Assembly: GCA_036794995.1 (NCBI GenBank)
Contig: DAIRFP010000149.1
Span: 1-12,424 of the forward strand
Reading direction: 5' to 3'
Source: DAIRFP01 sp036794995
Lineage (GTDB): Bacteria; Desulfobacterota; Binatia; UBA9968
Length of the DNA: 12,424 nucleotides
Shown: positions 1 to 6,621 of the stretch, one piece after another
Layout of the letters: each line of letters starts with the position of its first letter
How positions within the stretch are numbered: the stretch's first letter is position 1
Notes under the pieces: model-generated
What the model was told of the DNA's origin: nothing
Databases searched by the model: none
Seen by the model: only the letters and a program-made list of their open reading frames with translations
Made by a program: the position numbers and the translations under genes

Positions 1-59
1 AGCACTATCAGACCGGCGAGAAGCGGGCACGGCAGCGGGTGCCGGCGAAGAAGAAATAA
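1..59 (+). CDS. C-terminal end of a truncated upstream gene
   Basis: A reading frame is open from the left edge (first complete codon at base 3) and ends at TAA 57-59. The visible tail is HYQTGEKRARQRVPAKKK, very basic, as in proteins with a nucleic-acid-binding or disordered C-terminus. The stop overlaps the next gene's start by one base (TAATG), which is typical of translationally coupled genes and is the main reason to believe this is a real gene end. The rest lies outside the window, so I assign no function. An 18-codon open frame could also occur by chance. Confidence 0.5.
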   Translation, partial: HYQTGEKRARQRVPAKKK

Positions 60-661
60 TGGCTGGCTCCGGAACAATCTATATCGACATGGATGACGTG
101 CTGTGCGAAACCGCCCGAGGGTGCCTCGCGATCATCGAGCGTGAATTCGGCAAGCAAATGTCTTATGAACGATTGACCAACTTCAACCTTGGAGAGGCCT
201 GCGGTCTGGATCCCGAGGATACTGCCGAGTTATACCGCATCGTCCACCATCCGGATGAACTGCTCAAACTCGAACCCATCGAGGGCGCGGTGCGGACAAT
301 TGGGCAGTGGATCGGCGCGGGATACGAAATCGCGATTGTGACGGGGCGCCCGCCGGTAACGAGTGAGCCTTCGCTTGCTTGGTTGGCGCGCGAGGGAGTG
401 CCGTATCATTCGTTCACTGTGGTCGATAAGTATGGACGGTTCGCAGCCGATGATACGACGGCGGTAAGTCTTTCTGAATTGGCCAGACGCCAGTTTTGCT
501 TTGCCGTAGAAGACTCGCCGATCATGGCCAAGTATTTGGCTGAACAGATGGGCGTTTCGGTGAAACTCTTCGATCGCCCCTGGAATCGCAGGGCTGTCGA
601 ACATCCCAGGATTATCCGGGTCAACCATTGGGACGAAATCGCTGAAGCGTTTTCGGGTTGA
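59..661 (+). CDS. HAD-superfamily 5'(3')-deoxyribonucleotidase-like protein (NT5C family)
   Basis: This 200-aa protein is predicted to be a cytoplasmic Mg-dependent phosphatase of the HAD superfamily, most like the NT5C 5'(3')-deoxyribonucleotidases that dephosphorylate nucleoside monophosphates. HAD motif I is IDMDDVL at residues 9-15, with D10 as expected nucleophile and D12 as acid/base. Motif II is VTGRPP with T95. K124 in VVDKYGRF is a candidate motif III lysine. Motif IV is AVEDSP with E151 and D152. A late FDRPWNR (171-177) resembles the conserved PWN segment of NT5C proteins. The cap is a small insert between motifs I and II. The length fits the family (about 180-200 aa). The start overlaps the preceding stop (TAATG), suggesting coupling to the gene on its left. 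Bacterial members often have uncertain substrates, so the family is much surer than the reaction. Confidence 0.82.
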   Translation: MAGSGTIYIDMDDVLCETARGCLAIIEREFGKQMSYERLTNFNLGEACGLDPEDTAELYRIVHHPDELLKLEPIEGAVRTIGQWIGAGYEIAIVTGRPPVTSEPSLAWLAREGVPYHSFTVVDKYGRFAADDTTAVSLSELARRQFCFAVEDSPIMAKYLAEQMGVSVKLFDRPWNRRAVEHPRIIRVNHWDEIAEAFSG

Positions 662-1036
662 CCGTGCTTTTTAAACGTGGATCTTCGGACTGCAAGCGCC
701 CGCCGCCGTAACTAAGAAAAGCAAGTTTGACCGCAAAGAACCTAGGGCGGCCGAGCCGCAACCAAAATAGCGTCAAACGAGAGAAGAAGACTCACCACGA
801 AGGACACGAAGTTCACGAAGAAAGAAAGTTAACCACAAAGGGCGCAAAAAGTTTTCAATCAGAAATATCCGAAGCCTTCGTGTCCTTCGTGATCTTCGTG
901 GTGAGAATATATTTCGTCATGTGTGCTGCATCCGTGAGGAATAACAGTCAGAAAATTTGCGCAGACGGAGCAAACATAGCAATGCAAAGAGACACAAAGT
1001 AGAGAATCACGGATATTCGAATTCTTTCGAAGAGGA
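662..1036. other. Gene-free region between nucleotidase and SBP1
   Basis: This 375-base gap separates convergent genes, the + strand nucleotidase and the - strand SBP1, so it should hold two 3' ends. Apart from the CACGAAG palindrome I see only a short inverted pair TTCGAA-TTCT-TTCGAA at 1016-1031, just past the SBP1 stop, without a T tract. I found no clear intrinsic terminator, no RNA gene and no convincing coding sequence. Confidence 0.6.
791..905. repeat. Palindromic CACGAAG repeat element (30-nt inverted arms)
   Basis: The arms at 791-820 and 876-905 are imperfect inverted repeats of 30 nt. Both begin, reading inward, with CTCACCACGAAG and then carry two more units ending in CACGAAG (GACACGAAG and TTCACGAAG on the left; ATCACGAAG and GACACGAAG on the right). 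Each arm is therefore an array of 9-nt units and the pair can form a long hairpin. The loop (821-875) contains AACCACAAAGGGCGCAAAAAG (831-851), another word often seen in dispersed repeats of environmental bacteria. It is a REP/MITE-like non-coding element. The open frame across it (727-1002) is a by-product of the repeat. Confidence 0.75.
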
Positions 1037-2011
1037 TTATCGCCCTAACTCTTTCAACGCCTCGTCCACTAAAGTGCTGTCCACGACCATTTCCGCAGTG
1101 ACGTTTTGTGGAATTTGATTGGCGGCCTTTTCAATACCGAGCAGGATCTCGACGCCTTCTAAGGGGACTCGTCCGTCGCGGCTGAAGGCGTCGACGACAA
1201 CGTCGTAAGACTCGCGGGCTAGTTTTTCGTCCATGCTGAATCGTTTGCGGATCACGTCCGTCGTTCCCGCCGCGTTGGCGCGGACGAAGCGCAACGCTTC
1301 GATTTCACCGCGCAAGAGTTTGCGTATTTGAGCGCGGTTTTTGCCGATCTTGTCGAGGGTCGTTCCAAGGCCGGAAAACGGGAAATTTAAAAGCTCGCCG
1401 GTGTGGGCCAACAGAGGAAAGCCTTCGCGCCTGAGAATCACCGAAAACGGAGGCGCAACCACCACGGAGTCGACGCGCCCGATCTTAAACGCTTCGTACA
1501 TGAGTTTTTCATCGCCAATGGCGAGGATCTTGACGTCTTTATCGGGGTCAAGGCCATAGTGACGCAAAGTTAATCGCGTGCTGACGTAGTTGGTTCCGCC
1601 AATGGCGGTCACGCCGATGGTGGCTCCCTTGAGTTCCTTAATGGTCTTGAATTTGTGGTGCGCGGCGAAGCTGAAGAAGGGCGCTTTGATGCTCGTCGAG
1701 ATGGCTCGGACCGGCGCGCCTCTGCCTGCCGAACGAATGATGGACCCGATAAGCTCCACATAGTCGATGTCGCCGCTGAGCAGGGCGGCCATGGCAACGT
1801 TAGGCCGTACCTGAATGAGCTCGGCTTCAATGCCATGCTTTGCGTAAAGTCCGCGATCCTTGGCGACGAAGGGCACCAAAAAAGCCAGCGAGTGGCTGGC
1901 GATGGCGATGCGGACTTTTTCAGTTGTCTGGGCTCGAGAATCAACCGGAACGATGAGCATGGCCGAAAGGAGAACCGCTAAAAGGCACAATTGGTGGACT
2001 TTATGTTTCAT
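1037..2011 (-). CDS. NitT/TauT-type ABC substrate-binding protein (SBP1), secreted
   Basis: This is a 324-aa type-2 periplasmic binding protein of the SsuA/TauA/NMT1-like family, which captures small organic solutes for ABC importers. Residues 1-27 form a Sec signal peptide: basic MKHK, a hydrophobic stretch about 8-22, and probable cleavage after SRA (27). The mature part starts with KVRIAIAS, then GLYAKHGIEAELIQ and ALLSGDIDYVELIGS, the usual lobe-1 pattern of the family, and ELKGATIGV opens the second lobe. I chose ATG 2009-2011, about 11 nt after an AGGGGAG Shine-Dalgarno; GTG at 2014 and TTG at 2020 are alternatives changing only three residues. It is the last gene of the - strand cluster, 100 nt after SBP2. 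No permease or ATPase is adjacent, so it is an orphan SBP here. The ligand cannot be read from sequence. It lacks the C-terminal SGFID-LY motif shared by SBP2 and SBP3. Confidence 0.85.
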   Translation of the reverse strand: MKHKVHQLCLLAVLLSAMLIVPVDSRAQTTEKVRIAIASHSLAFLVPFVAKDRGLYAKHGIEAELIQVRPNVAMAALLSGDIDYVELIGSIIRSAGRGAPVRAISTSIKAPFFSFAAHHKFKTIKELKGATIGVTAIGGTNYVSTRLTLRHYGLDPDKDVKILAIGDEKLMYEAFKIGRVDSVVVAPPFSVILRREGFPLLAHTGELLNFPFSGLGTTLDKIGKNRAQIRKLLRGEIEALRFVRANAAGTTDVIRKRFSMDEKLARESYDVVVDAFSRDGRVPLEGVEILLGIEKAANQIPQNVTAEMVVDSTLVDEALKELGR

Positions 2012-2036
2012 CACTGTCAAATCTCCCCTGGCCCCT

Positions 2037-2060
2037 CCCTTCGACTGCGCTCAGGGCATG
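2037..2060. repeat. Fragment of the TTCGAC...CTCAGG palindromic repeat
   Basis: The word TTCGACTGCGCTCAGGGCATG (2040-2060) is a close relative of TTCGACGGGGCTCAGGACGA in the core of the MITE-like element at 10268-10407. Only one arm is evident here. It lies between the SBP2 stop and the SBP1 start, immediately upstream of the SBP1 Shine-Dalgarno. It is a dispersed-repeat remnant with no coding role that I can see. Confidence 0.5.
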
Positions 2061-2111
2061 CTTTTTCAAAGAGGGGTAATTTTCCTCGAGGTGTAAATTC
2101 TTAGAGATGTT

Positions 2112-3116
2112 TCAATTTTTCGGCGGACGCCCGTACAGTTTGTCGATGAAGCCGGATTTCCTGATCTCCTCCAAGATGCTGGTGTCCATGAGACTTGCGG
2201 GCTTCACGGTGCGCGCGTTGGGGTGGGCCAATGAATCCAGAGCGTTCTGAATACCGATCGGCTCCGGTAGGGGATATTCGCGCAAGCTCTTGGCCAGTCT
2301 CTCGTGCAGCTCCTTTTGCACCGGCGGTTCTTTGATGCCTGCTTCTTCGAAGACCGAGTAAACAAGTTTCGGTCGGGTCTTGAACACGTAGATTCCCTCG
2401 ATGATCGCTTGCAGATATCGGCGCAGGGTATCGCGTTGGGTTTTAATCAGGGAGTTGGGGACGGCGCCGCCGAAGCGGGCATAGTCCAAGGGCAACTCAG
2501 AAAGGTCGGCGAGTATGCGGCAGCAGCCCGTGGAGAGAATTTTGTGGATGTTATCCGGGCTGATCAAAGCGCCATCCACGTGACCGGCGACTAACGCGGT
2601 CATTCGGGTCGGCGTGTTGCCGGATTGAAGAATAAAGATCTCTTTTTCGGGGTCTACCTTCCACTGGCGGATCACCATGCGGGTGACGATGTCCGAGGCC
2701 GAGCCGATCCGGCTGACGGCGATCCGTTTCCCTTTGAGATCTTCCGGCTTGGAAATATTGTTTCTTACGACGAAAATGTGTTCCAGGCGGTTGATGATCA
2801 CGCTGATGGCTTTGACATCCATTACCCCTGAAACGGACAGATTGAGCATGGCCGGAAGGTCGGAGTCGGAAATGTTGACGTTACCGCCGGCGATCGCCTG
2901 GGTCATTACGCCGCCGCTGTTGAAATAAATCGCTTTGACGTTGACCCCGTGTTTGTCCCAAAGTTTTTCCTTCTCGATGATGCGCCGCAGATCGGAGGTG
3001 ATGCCCGATCCGCTGTAGCCCATGATAATCGGATGTGGTTGTGCGTGGACGGGATCAACTCCCGGCAGCACCATTGAAAGGAAAATTGCTAGCAAGATGA
3101 AAACTGTTTTTCTCAC
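2112..3116 (-). CDS. NitT/TauT-type ABC substrate-binding protein (SBP2), secreted
   Basis: This is a 334-aa secreted type-2 binding protein. Residues 1-25 (MRKTVFILLAIFLSMVLPG...VHA) are a Sec signal peptide with predicted cleavage after VHA25. Family features are IIMGYSGSG at the mature N-terminus, LWDKHGVNVKAIYF, AGGNVNISDSDLPAM (ligand-cleft region) and PEDLKGKRIAVSRIGSASD opening lobe 2. The C-terminus has SGFIDKLY (321-328), nearly the same as SGFIDNLY in SBP3, marking the two as paralogs. The start is GTG (3114-3116) with a poor Shine-Dalgarno; the next ATG (M15) would destroy the signal peptide, so GTG is preferred. It follows UbiD1 by 62 nt, a gap occupied by a hairpin, and is probably co-transcribed with UbiD1. 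A role in uptake or sensing of the UbiD1 substrate is inference. Confidence 0.85.
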   Translation of the reverse strand: MRKTVFILLAIFLSMVLPGVDPVHAQPHPIIMGYSGSGITSDLRRIIEKEKLWDKHGVNVKAIYFNSGGVMTQAIAGGNVNISDSDLPAMLNLSVSGVMDVKAISVIINRLEHIFVVRNNISKPEDLKGKRIAVSRIGSASDIVTRMVIRQWKVDPEKEIFILQSGNTPTRMTALVAGHVDGALISPDNIHKILSTGCCRILADLSELPLDYARFGGAVPNSLIKTQRDTLRRYLQAIIEGIYVFKTRPKLVYSVFEEAGIKEPPVQKELHERLAKSLREYPLPEPIGIQNALDSLAHPNARTVKPASLMDTSILEEIRKSGFIDKLYGRPPKN

Positions 3117-3142
3117 GTTCGAGTCCGGCAGATTGTACCCTC

Positions 3143-3168
3143 ACCCTTCCCTCCCTGAGGGAAAGGGT
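3143..3168. repeat. Short palindrome between UbiD1 and SBP2
   Basis: ACCCTTCCCTC (3143-3153) pairs with GAGGGAAAGGGT (3157-3168), with one bulged base and a 3-nt loop. The hairpin lies between the UbiD1 stop and the GTG start of SBP2. There is no following T tract on the - strand, so it looks like a REP-type element that could tune mRNA stability or translation of the weak-RBS SBP2 gene, not a strong terminator. Confidence 0.55.
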
Positions 3169-3178
3169 TAGGAAGATT

Positions 3179-4621
3179 TCAATGAGCGCGCTGTAGGACT
3201 TCTTTAAGCACTCCCGCGTACTTCTTATCCAGCTGAGCTTTAAACTCGTGGCTCACGGCATTGACTGCCGGAAACTTGTCGCGCCATTCGAAAGGCCGGG
3301 TGGCGTCGATGATGGCGCGGGAATTGAAGCCTTTTCGCTCTTTGGGAATCGCTGGATCCAGGGGGCCGCTCCAGCAGCGCCGAATGATGTCGATGTTTTC
3401 CGGCTCCGAGCGCGTGGACATGGCCCAGATGACATCGTCGGGGTTGTAAATGTCGATGTCGTCGTCGACGACGATCACGTATCTTCCCAGATAGGCCCCA
3501 GGGCGGCATTGGCTGGCGATGAGCGCCGCTTGCTTGGCGTGACCGGGATAGCGTTGTTTGATCTTGATAATCGAGAAAAAGCGATAACCCGCCGGGTGGA
3601 GCCAGACCCCTTTGACATCGGGAACTCCGGCATCTTCCAGCGCATTCCAGATCAGCGCTGAGCGTTGGATGGAACGGTGAAAACCTTGACCGGCGGAGGG
3701 ACGGAGCGGCGGCTCGCCGCACAGGATGGGATTATTCCGATAGTAAAGCGCCTTGACACGCACCACCGGTTCCGGTCTCGTGTCGCTGGCATAGTAGCCG
3801 GGCCATTCGCCGAACGGTCCTTCCGGCAGGTTGTCGCCGGGGACCATTTCTCCTTCGATGGCGATTTCGGAGTAAGCTGGAATCGGCAATCCCGTGTGCG
3901 GCCCGCGTACCAGTTGGATGGGCTCGTTCAACACGCCGCCGGCATACGCGAATTCGCTCATCTTCACCGGCACGTCGGTACAGCCGGCGATGAACAAAAG
4001 CGGATGATGGCCGAAGGACATGACGACCGGGCAGGGTTTGCCCATGTCGAAGTACTTCTTGCGGTGGAGACCGCCGTGTTTTCCCGGTGAGATGTAGAGC
4101 GCCACTGCTTGCGGACCCTGGAGCATCACACGATAAGTTCCCGCGTTCACCCAATCCTCTTCCGGGTCGCGAGTAATGACCAGGTCGTCGGTGCCGATGT
4201 AGCGTCCACCGTCCAGTTCGTGCCAGCGCGGTATGGGAAAGGCTTCCAGGTCGATATCTTTTTCGACTCGGTTCTCGAAGATCGGCGCGTCTTTGACATA
4301 TTCCGGATCGAGGGGCTGAAAGTTTCGGACCTTTCGCCGCCACGCTTGAATGAAGTCGGTGATGCCGAGCTTGGGGTCTGTGCCCATAGCCAACGCGAGC
4401 CGTTCGATGCCATCGATCTGGCTGCAAAGGATCTGCATGTCTTGCCGCGCGTTCGGTATCTTTTCGAACAGCAGCGCGGGTGAATGCTTGCTGCGCTCGA
4501 GTATCATCTCGACCAACCCGCCCATATCTTTATCCCAGGGAATGCCCTGGATTCGGTGCAACTGGTTAATGGACTCGACCTCTTTCATCCAGGCGCGGAG
4601 ATCGTGATTCGCGGTATTCAT
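3179..4621 (-). CDS. UbiD-family prFMN-dependent (de)carboxylase (UbiD1)
   Basis: This 480-aa cytoplasmic enzyme belongs to the UbiD family, whose members use prenylated FMN to reversibly decarboxylate aromatic, heteroaromatic or alpha,beta-unsaturated acids. The landmarks of Aspergillus Fdc1 are all present with matching spacing. N159 and R164 in VNAGTYR correspond to N168 and R173. H182 lies exactly 23 residues after N159, as H191 does in Fdc1. An IEGE metal-ligand glutamate is at 256. E267 and E272 in EGPFGEWPGY correspond to catalytic E277 and E282. RYIGTDDLVITRDP precedes them as usual. Full length matches the family (about 450-500 aa). ATG 4621 has AAGGAG 7 nt upstream. It sits between HDO1 and SBP2 and is a paralog of UbiD2. 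Substrate is unknown; the context (a bicupin ring-cleavage homolog nearby) favours an aromatic acid. No UbiX gene is in the window. Confidence 0.92.
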   Translation of the reverse strand: MNTANHDLRAWMKEVESINQLHRIQGIPWDKDMGGLVEMILERSKHSPALLFEKIPNARQDMQILCSQIDGIERLALAMGTDPKLGITDFIQAWRRKVRNFQPLDPEYVKDAPIFENRVEKDIDLEAFPIPRWHELDGGRYIGTDDLVITRDPEEDWVNAGTYRVMLQGPQAVALYISPGKHGGLHRKKYFDMGKPCPVVMSFGHHPLLFIAGCTDVPVKMSEFAYAGGVLNEPIQLVRGPHTGLPIPAYSEIAIEGEMVPGDNLPEGPFGEWPGYYASDTRPEPVVRVKALYYRNNPILCGEPPLRPSAGQGFHRSIQRSALIWNALEDAGVPDVKGVWLHPAGYRFFSIIKIKQRYPGHAKQAALIASQCRPGAYLGRYVIVVDDDIDIYNPDDVIWAMSTRSEPENIDIIRRCWSGPLDPAIPKERKGFNSRAIIDATRPFEWRDKFPAVNAVSHEFKAQLDKKYAGVLKEVLQRAH

Positions 4622-4643
4622 AGCTACGCTCCTTACTCCCGCG

Positions 4644-4710
4644 GTCTCGAGTTTTGAGTCTAGAGTCCCGAGTTAGAACCCGAGACACCAGACTCTAGAC
4701 CCGAGACTCT
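4644..4710. repeat. GACTCTAGAC/CCGAGAC repeat block, copy 1
   Basis: Most of the 94-nt gap between HDO1 and UbiD1 is filled by degenerate words of the type GTCTCGGG / GTCTAGAGTC. GTCTAGAGTC at 4658-4667 is perfectly inverted against GACTCTAGAC at 4691-4700, allowing a hairpin. The last 21 bases (4690-4710) recur identically and in the same orientation at 5610-5630 on the other side of HDO1. The block is non-coding. Confidence 0.75.
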
Positions 4711-4715
4711 CTATT

Positions 4716-5489
4716 TTAACTTCCCAGCTCCACTGCCGCGCGATGCATTACGCCGTAGAGGTCGACGGCCGCCGTCGCGCAATACTCCAAGTTATAGCCT
4801 TCGCGCGCGTCGGCATAGCCGTCTTCCAAGATGCGCTGCATGACCATGCGATTAAAACTACCATGACCCATGACGCCGTCGTCGTGGTCTTTTAAGTCGG
4901 CCTCTTCGTGGGTTGAAAAGTAGACCGCTTGCTGCGGATTGAATCCGTATTTGGTGGTCAACGTTCTAAACCAAGTCGCCGCCCAGTGACCGATAGGTTC
5001 CTCCGTAAGCATGGAGAACCACCATTCGGCCACCGTGCCTTCCCACATGAGCGCTCGCTTGAAGTCCAGAATCGCGCGCGCCTCGGGCAACATGGGTTCG
5101 CGGAGAATTTCGTCTTTCGTGAGCCCCAAGGCTTCCGCGGTCTGGAGCATGACCATCACATGGCCCGGCGGCTTCGGATGAATAAACTCATCGGCGATCT
5201 TGGCGCCGAGGGGGCCCATGAGATCCGGGTGCCGTTTCAGGAAGCCGATGTGCTTATGATAGGAGCAGGCGACCAAGGTGTTAATTTCGACGGTGAAGTT
5301 TCCCCAGTTTTTGAAAAAGAGCTTGACCGCCGACAGGGGCAGCCTGCCCTCGACGAACTGGGTCATGAATTGCCCCTTGGTGACCCGTTCGTCCCATCGC
5401 TGAATGACTTTCCGGTTTAGGCCGTCAACGAAGGTCTTGGCTTCGTCCGGGGTCATCTTGACGCCGAGCTTCGGCGTACCGCTGCTCAT
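4716..5489 (-). CDS. Heme-oxygenase-fold iron protein, TenA/PqqC/UndA-like (HDO1)
   Basis: This 257-aa all-alpha protein belongs to the TenA/PqqC/CADD superfamily (heme-oxygenase-like di-iron or mono-iron oxidases). Known members include UndA (oxidative decarboxylation of fatty acids), CADD and the SznF central domain, which activate O2 at iron. Candidate ligands by pattern are E68 (FTVEIN), E101 and H104 (DEFIHPKPPGH, E-x2-H as in UndA), E155 (AEWWFS), and D198 and H202 (HEEADLKDH, D-x3-H). H194 four residues before D198 is also conserved in the paralog. This is a full six-residue di-iron-type set. There is no signal peptide. ATG 5489 follows GGAG by 8 nt. It precedes UbiD1 by 94 nt and is flanked on both sides by the same 21-bp direct repeat. 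The paralog HDO2 (9488-10231) is about half identical over the core by eye but lacks E68. Likely an O2-using oxidase acting in series with UbiD1; substrate unknown. TenA thiaminase is less likely. Confidence 0.8.
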   Translation of the reverse strand: MSSGTPKLGVKMTPDEAKTFVDGLNRKVIQRWDERVTKGQFMTQFVEGRLPLSAVKLFFKNWGNFTVEINTLVACSYHKHIGFLKRHPDLMGPLGAKIADEFIHPKPPGHVMVMLQTAEALGLTKDEILREPMLPEARAILDFKRALMWEGTVAEWWFSMLTEEPIGHWAATWFRTLTTKYGFNPQQAVYFSTHEEADLKDHDDGVMGHGSFNRMVMQRILEDGYADAREGYNLEYCATAAVDLYGVMHRAAVELGS

Positions 5490-5557
5490 TTTAGGATCTC
5501 CAGGAATTTGCGAGTCAGAATTGTCAGGTAGATTGTGTCATCTCATTGCGGCGAATA

Positions 5558-5635
5558 GTCTCGGGTCCCGTGTCTCGGGTTTCGAGTCGGCCCGGGGGCA
5601 CTAGACGCGAGACTCTAGACCCGAGACTCTGTTCG
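5558..5635. repeat. GTCTCGGG/CGAGACTCT repeat block, copy 2 (14-nt units)
   Basis: Two 14-nt units start with GTCTCGGGT at 5558 and 5572. They are followed by inverted-sense 14-nt units starting with CGAGACTCT at 5608 and 5622. The two halves are complementary in their core words, so the block can fold. Bases 5610-5630 are identical to 4690-4710. It lies in the 159-nt gap between SBP3 and HDO1. Confidence 0.75.
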
Positions 5636-5648
5636 GAATCGCCTTTCG

Positions 5649-6560
5649 TCACGTTCGGTAAAGATTATCGATAAACCCGCTGTCATCGATGCGCCGGAGG
5701 AAGTGAAAATCCCACAGCGACATCGGGTCGGTTTTTTCGGCGGCTTTGTCTTGCTCTATGGAGATTTCATAGACGTTGCTGATCGCCGGGATGCTCGCGT
5801 AGGGCTTGGCCTGCAAAATCATTTTAAGCTCATCATAGAGGTGATTGGCCGATTCATCGTCCAGCTCGCCTTCATCTTTGTATTTCTCTTTGATGATCTT
5901 GATAGATTCGGCTCGATGGGTCTTGAAGTAGGCGATGCCTTCGCAAAAGCCCTTCAGAAACTTGTCCACGATGTCGGGGTGCTTCTCAACGAAATTCAGA
6001 CAGGTGGAAACTGTGGTGAACCAAACCATCGGTAAAAATTCCACGTCGACGACCTTCATTCCCGCTTTGCGGGCGAGGATATCAGCGGGAGGGGTGACAA
6101 AGGCAGCGTCGGCTTTGCCGTCGCGGACAAACTCCCAGTGCGGTGTTTCGCCGTGGAAGCGCTCAATCTGGCATTCTCCCAGCAGGCCGTTCTGTTTAAG
6201 AAAGAGCCAGGTGTTGAGCCCGGGATGTTGGCCTTTGCTGGCGACCTTTTTCCCTCGTAGGTCTGAAACTTTTGCGATGCCGGAGTCGGGCCGCACAATC
6301 ATTCGCTGGTTGAGCAGGCTGACACTTTGGCCGAGATAGACCCAACGGTCCCCTTTGGGCCGTCTGATGTAGGGTGACAGATGATTGCCGCCGACAAATT
6401 CCACGCTGCCATTGGCGATGTTGTTATGGGCATCCTCGGAACTGATGAAATAATCGTATTCCACTTGCAGTCCGTGTTTTTCCCAGCTGCCGGATTCTCC
6501 GACAACGTGAAGAAACGGCAAATGGCTTTCCGAGCGATAAGGAAAATGCACTTTGTCCAT
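5649..6560 (-). CDS. Periplasmic-binding-protein-fold protein without signal peptide (SBP3)
   Basis: This 303-aa protein has the NMT1/THI5/SsuA-like fold pattern: SWEKHGLQVEYDYF, an ANGSVEFVGGNHLSP cleft segment, VSDLRGKKVASKGQHPGLN opening lobe 2, and DGKADAAFVTPPAD. It starts directly with MDKVHFPYRSESHLPF, with no basic/hydrophobic leader. The start is firm: GGGAGG lies 8 nt before ATG 6558-6560. It is therefore predicted to be cytoplasmic, unlike SBP1 and SBP2. Signal-less members of this fold include enzymes (4,5-dihydroxyphthalate decarboxylase, MqnA/MqnD, THI5) as well as sensors. The CCCFC active-site segment of THI5 is absent. The C-terminus SGFIDNLY (294-301) is shared with SBP2. 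It lies 61 nt after UbiD2, so the two genes are probably co-transcribed. It may be an enzyme of the pathway or a lipoprotein-free binding protein whose leader has been lost; I cannot decide. Confidence 0.8.
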   Translation of the reverse strand: MDKVHFPYRSESHLPFLHVVGESGSWEKHGLQVEYDYFISSEDAHNNIANGSVEFVGGNHLSPYIRRPKGDRWVYLGQSVSLLNQRMIVRPDSGIAKVSDLRGKKVASKGQHPGLNTWLFLKQNGLLGECQIERFHGETPHWEFVRDGKADAAFVTPPADILARKAGMKVVDVEFLPMVWFTTVSTCLNFVEKHPDIVDKFLKGFCEGIAYFKTHRAESIKIIKEKYKDEGELDDESANHLYDELKMILQAKPYASIPAISNVYEISIEQDKAAEKTDPMSLWDFHFLRRIDDSGFIDNLYRT

Positions 6561-6621
6561 GGTGAGTTCCTCCCTTGTGCAGATTGGATCGATGAGCTTC
6601 TGTTACAGCGGCAATATCACC

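Noticed and set aside
727..1002. Open frame of 91 codons on the + strand
   Set aside because: Its middle is the CACGAAG inverted repeat and the peptide has repeat-driven composition (HHEGHEVHEERK and a mirrored segment); no domain or convincing RBS.
3248..4483. Several + strand open frames opposite UbiD1
   Set aside because: They are antisense shadows of a full-length UbiD coding frame, with low-information composition.
4716..5489. HDO1 as TenA thiaminase or PqqC
   Set aside because: The E-x2-H and D-x3-H iron-ligand pattern matches the iron-oxidase branch, and no thiamine or PQQ synthesis genes are nearby.
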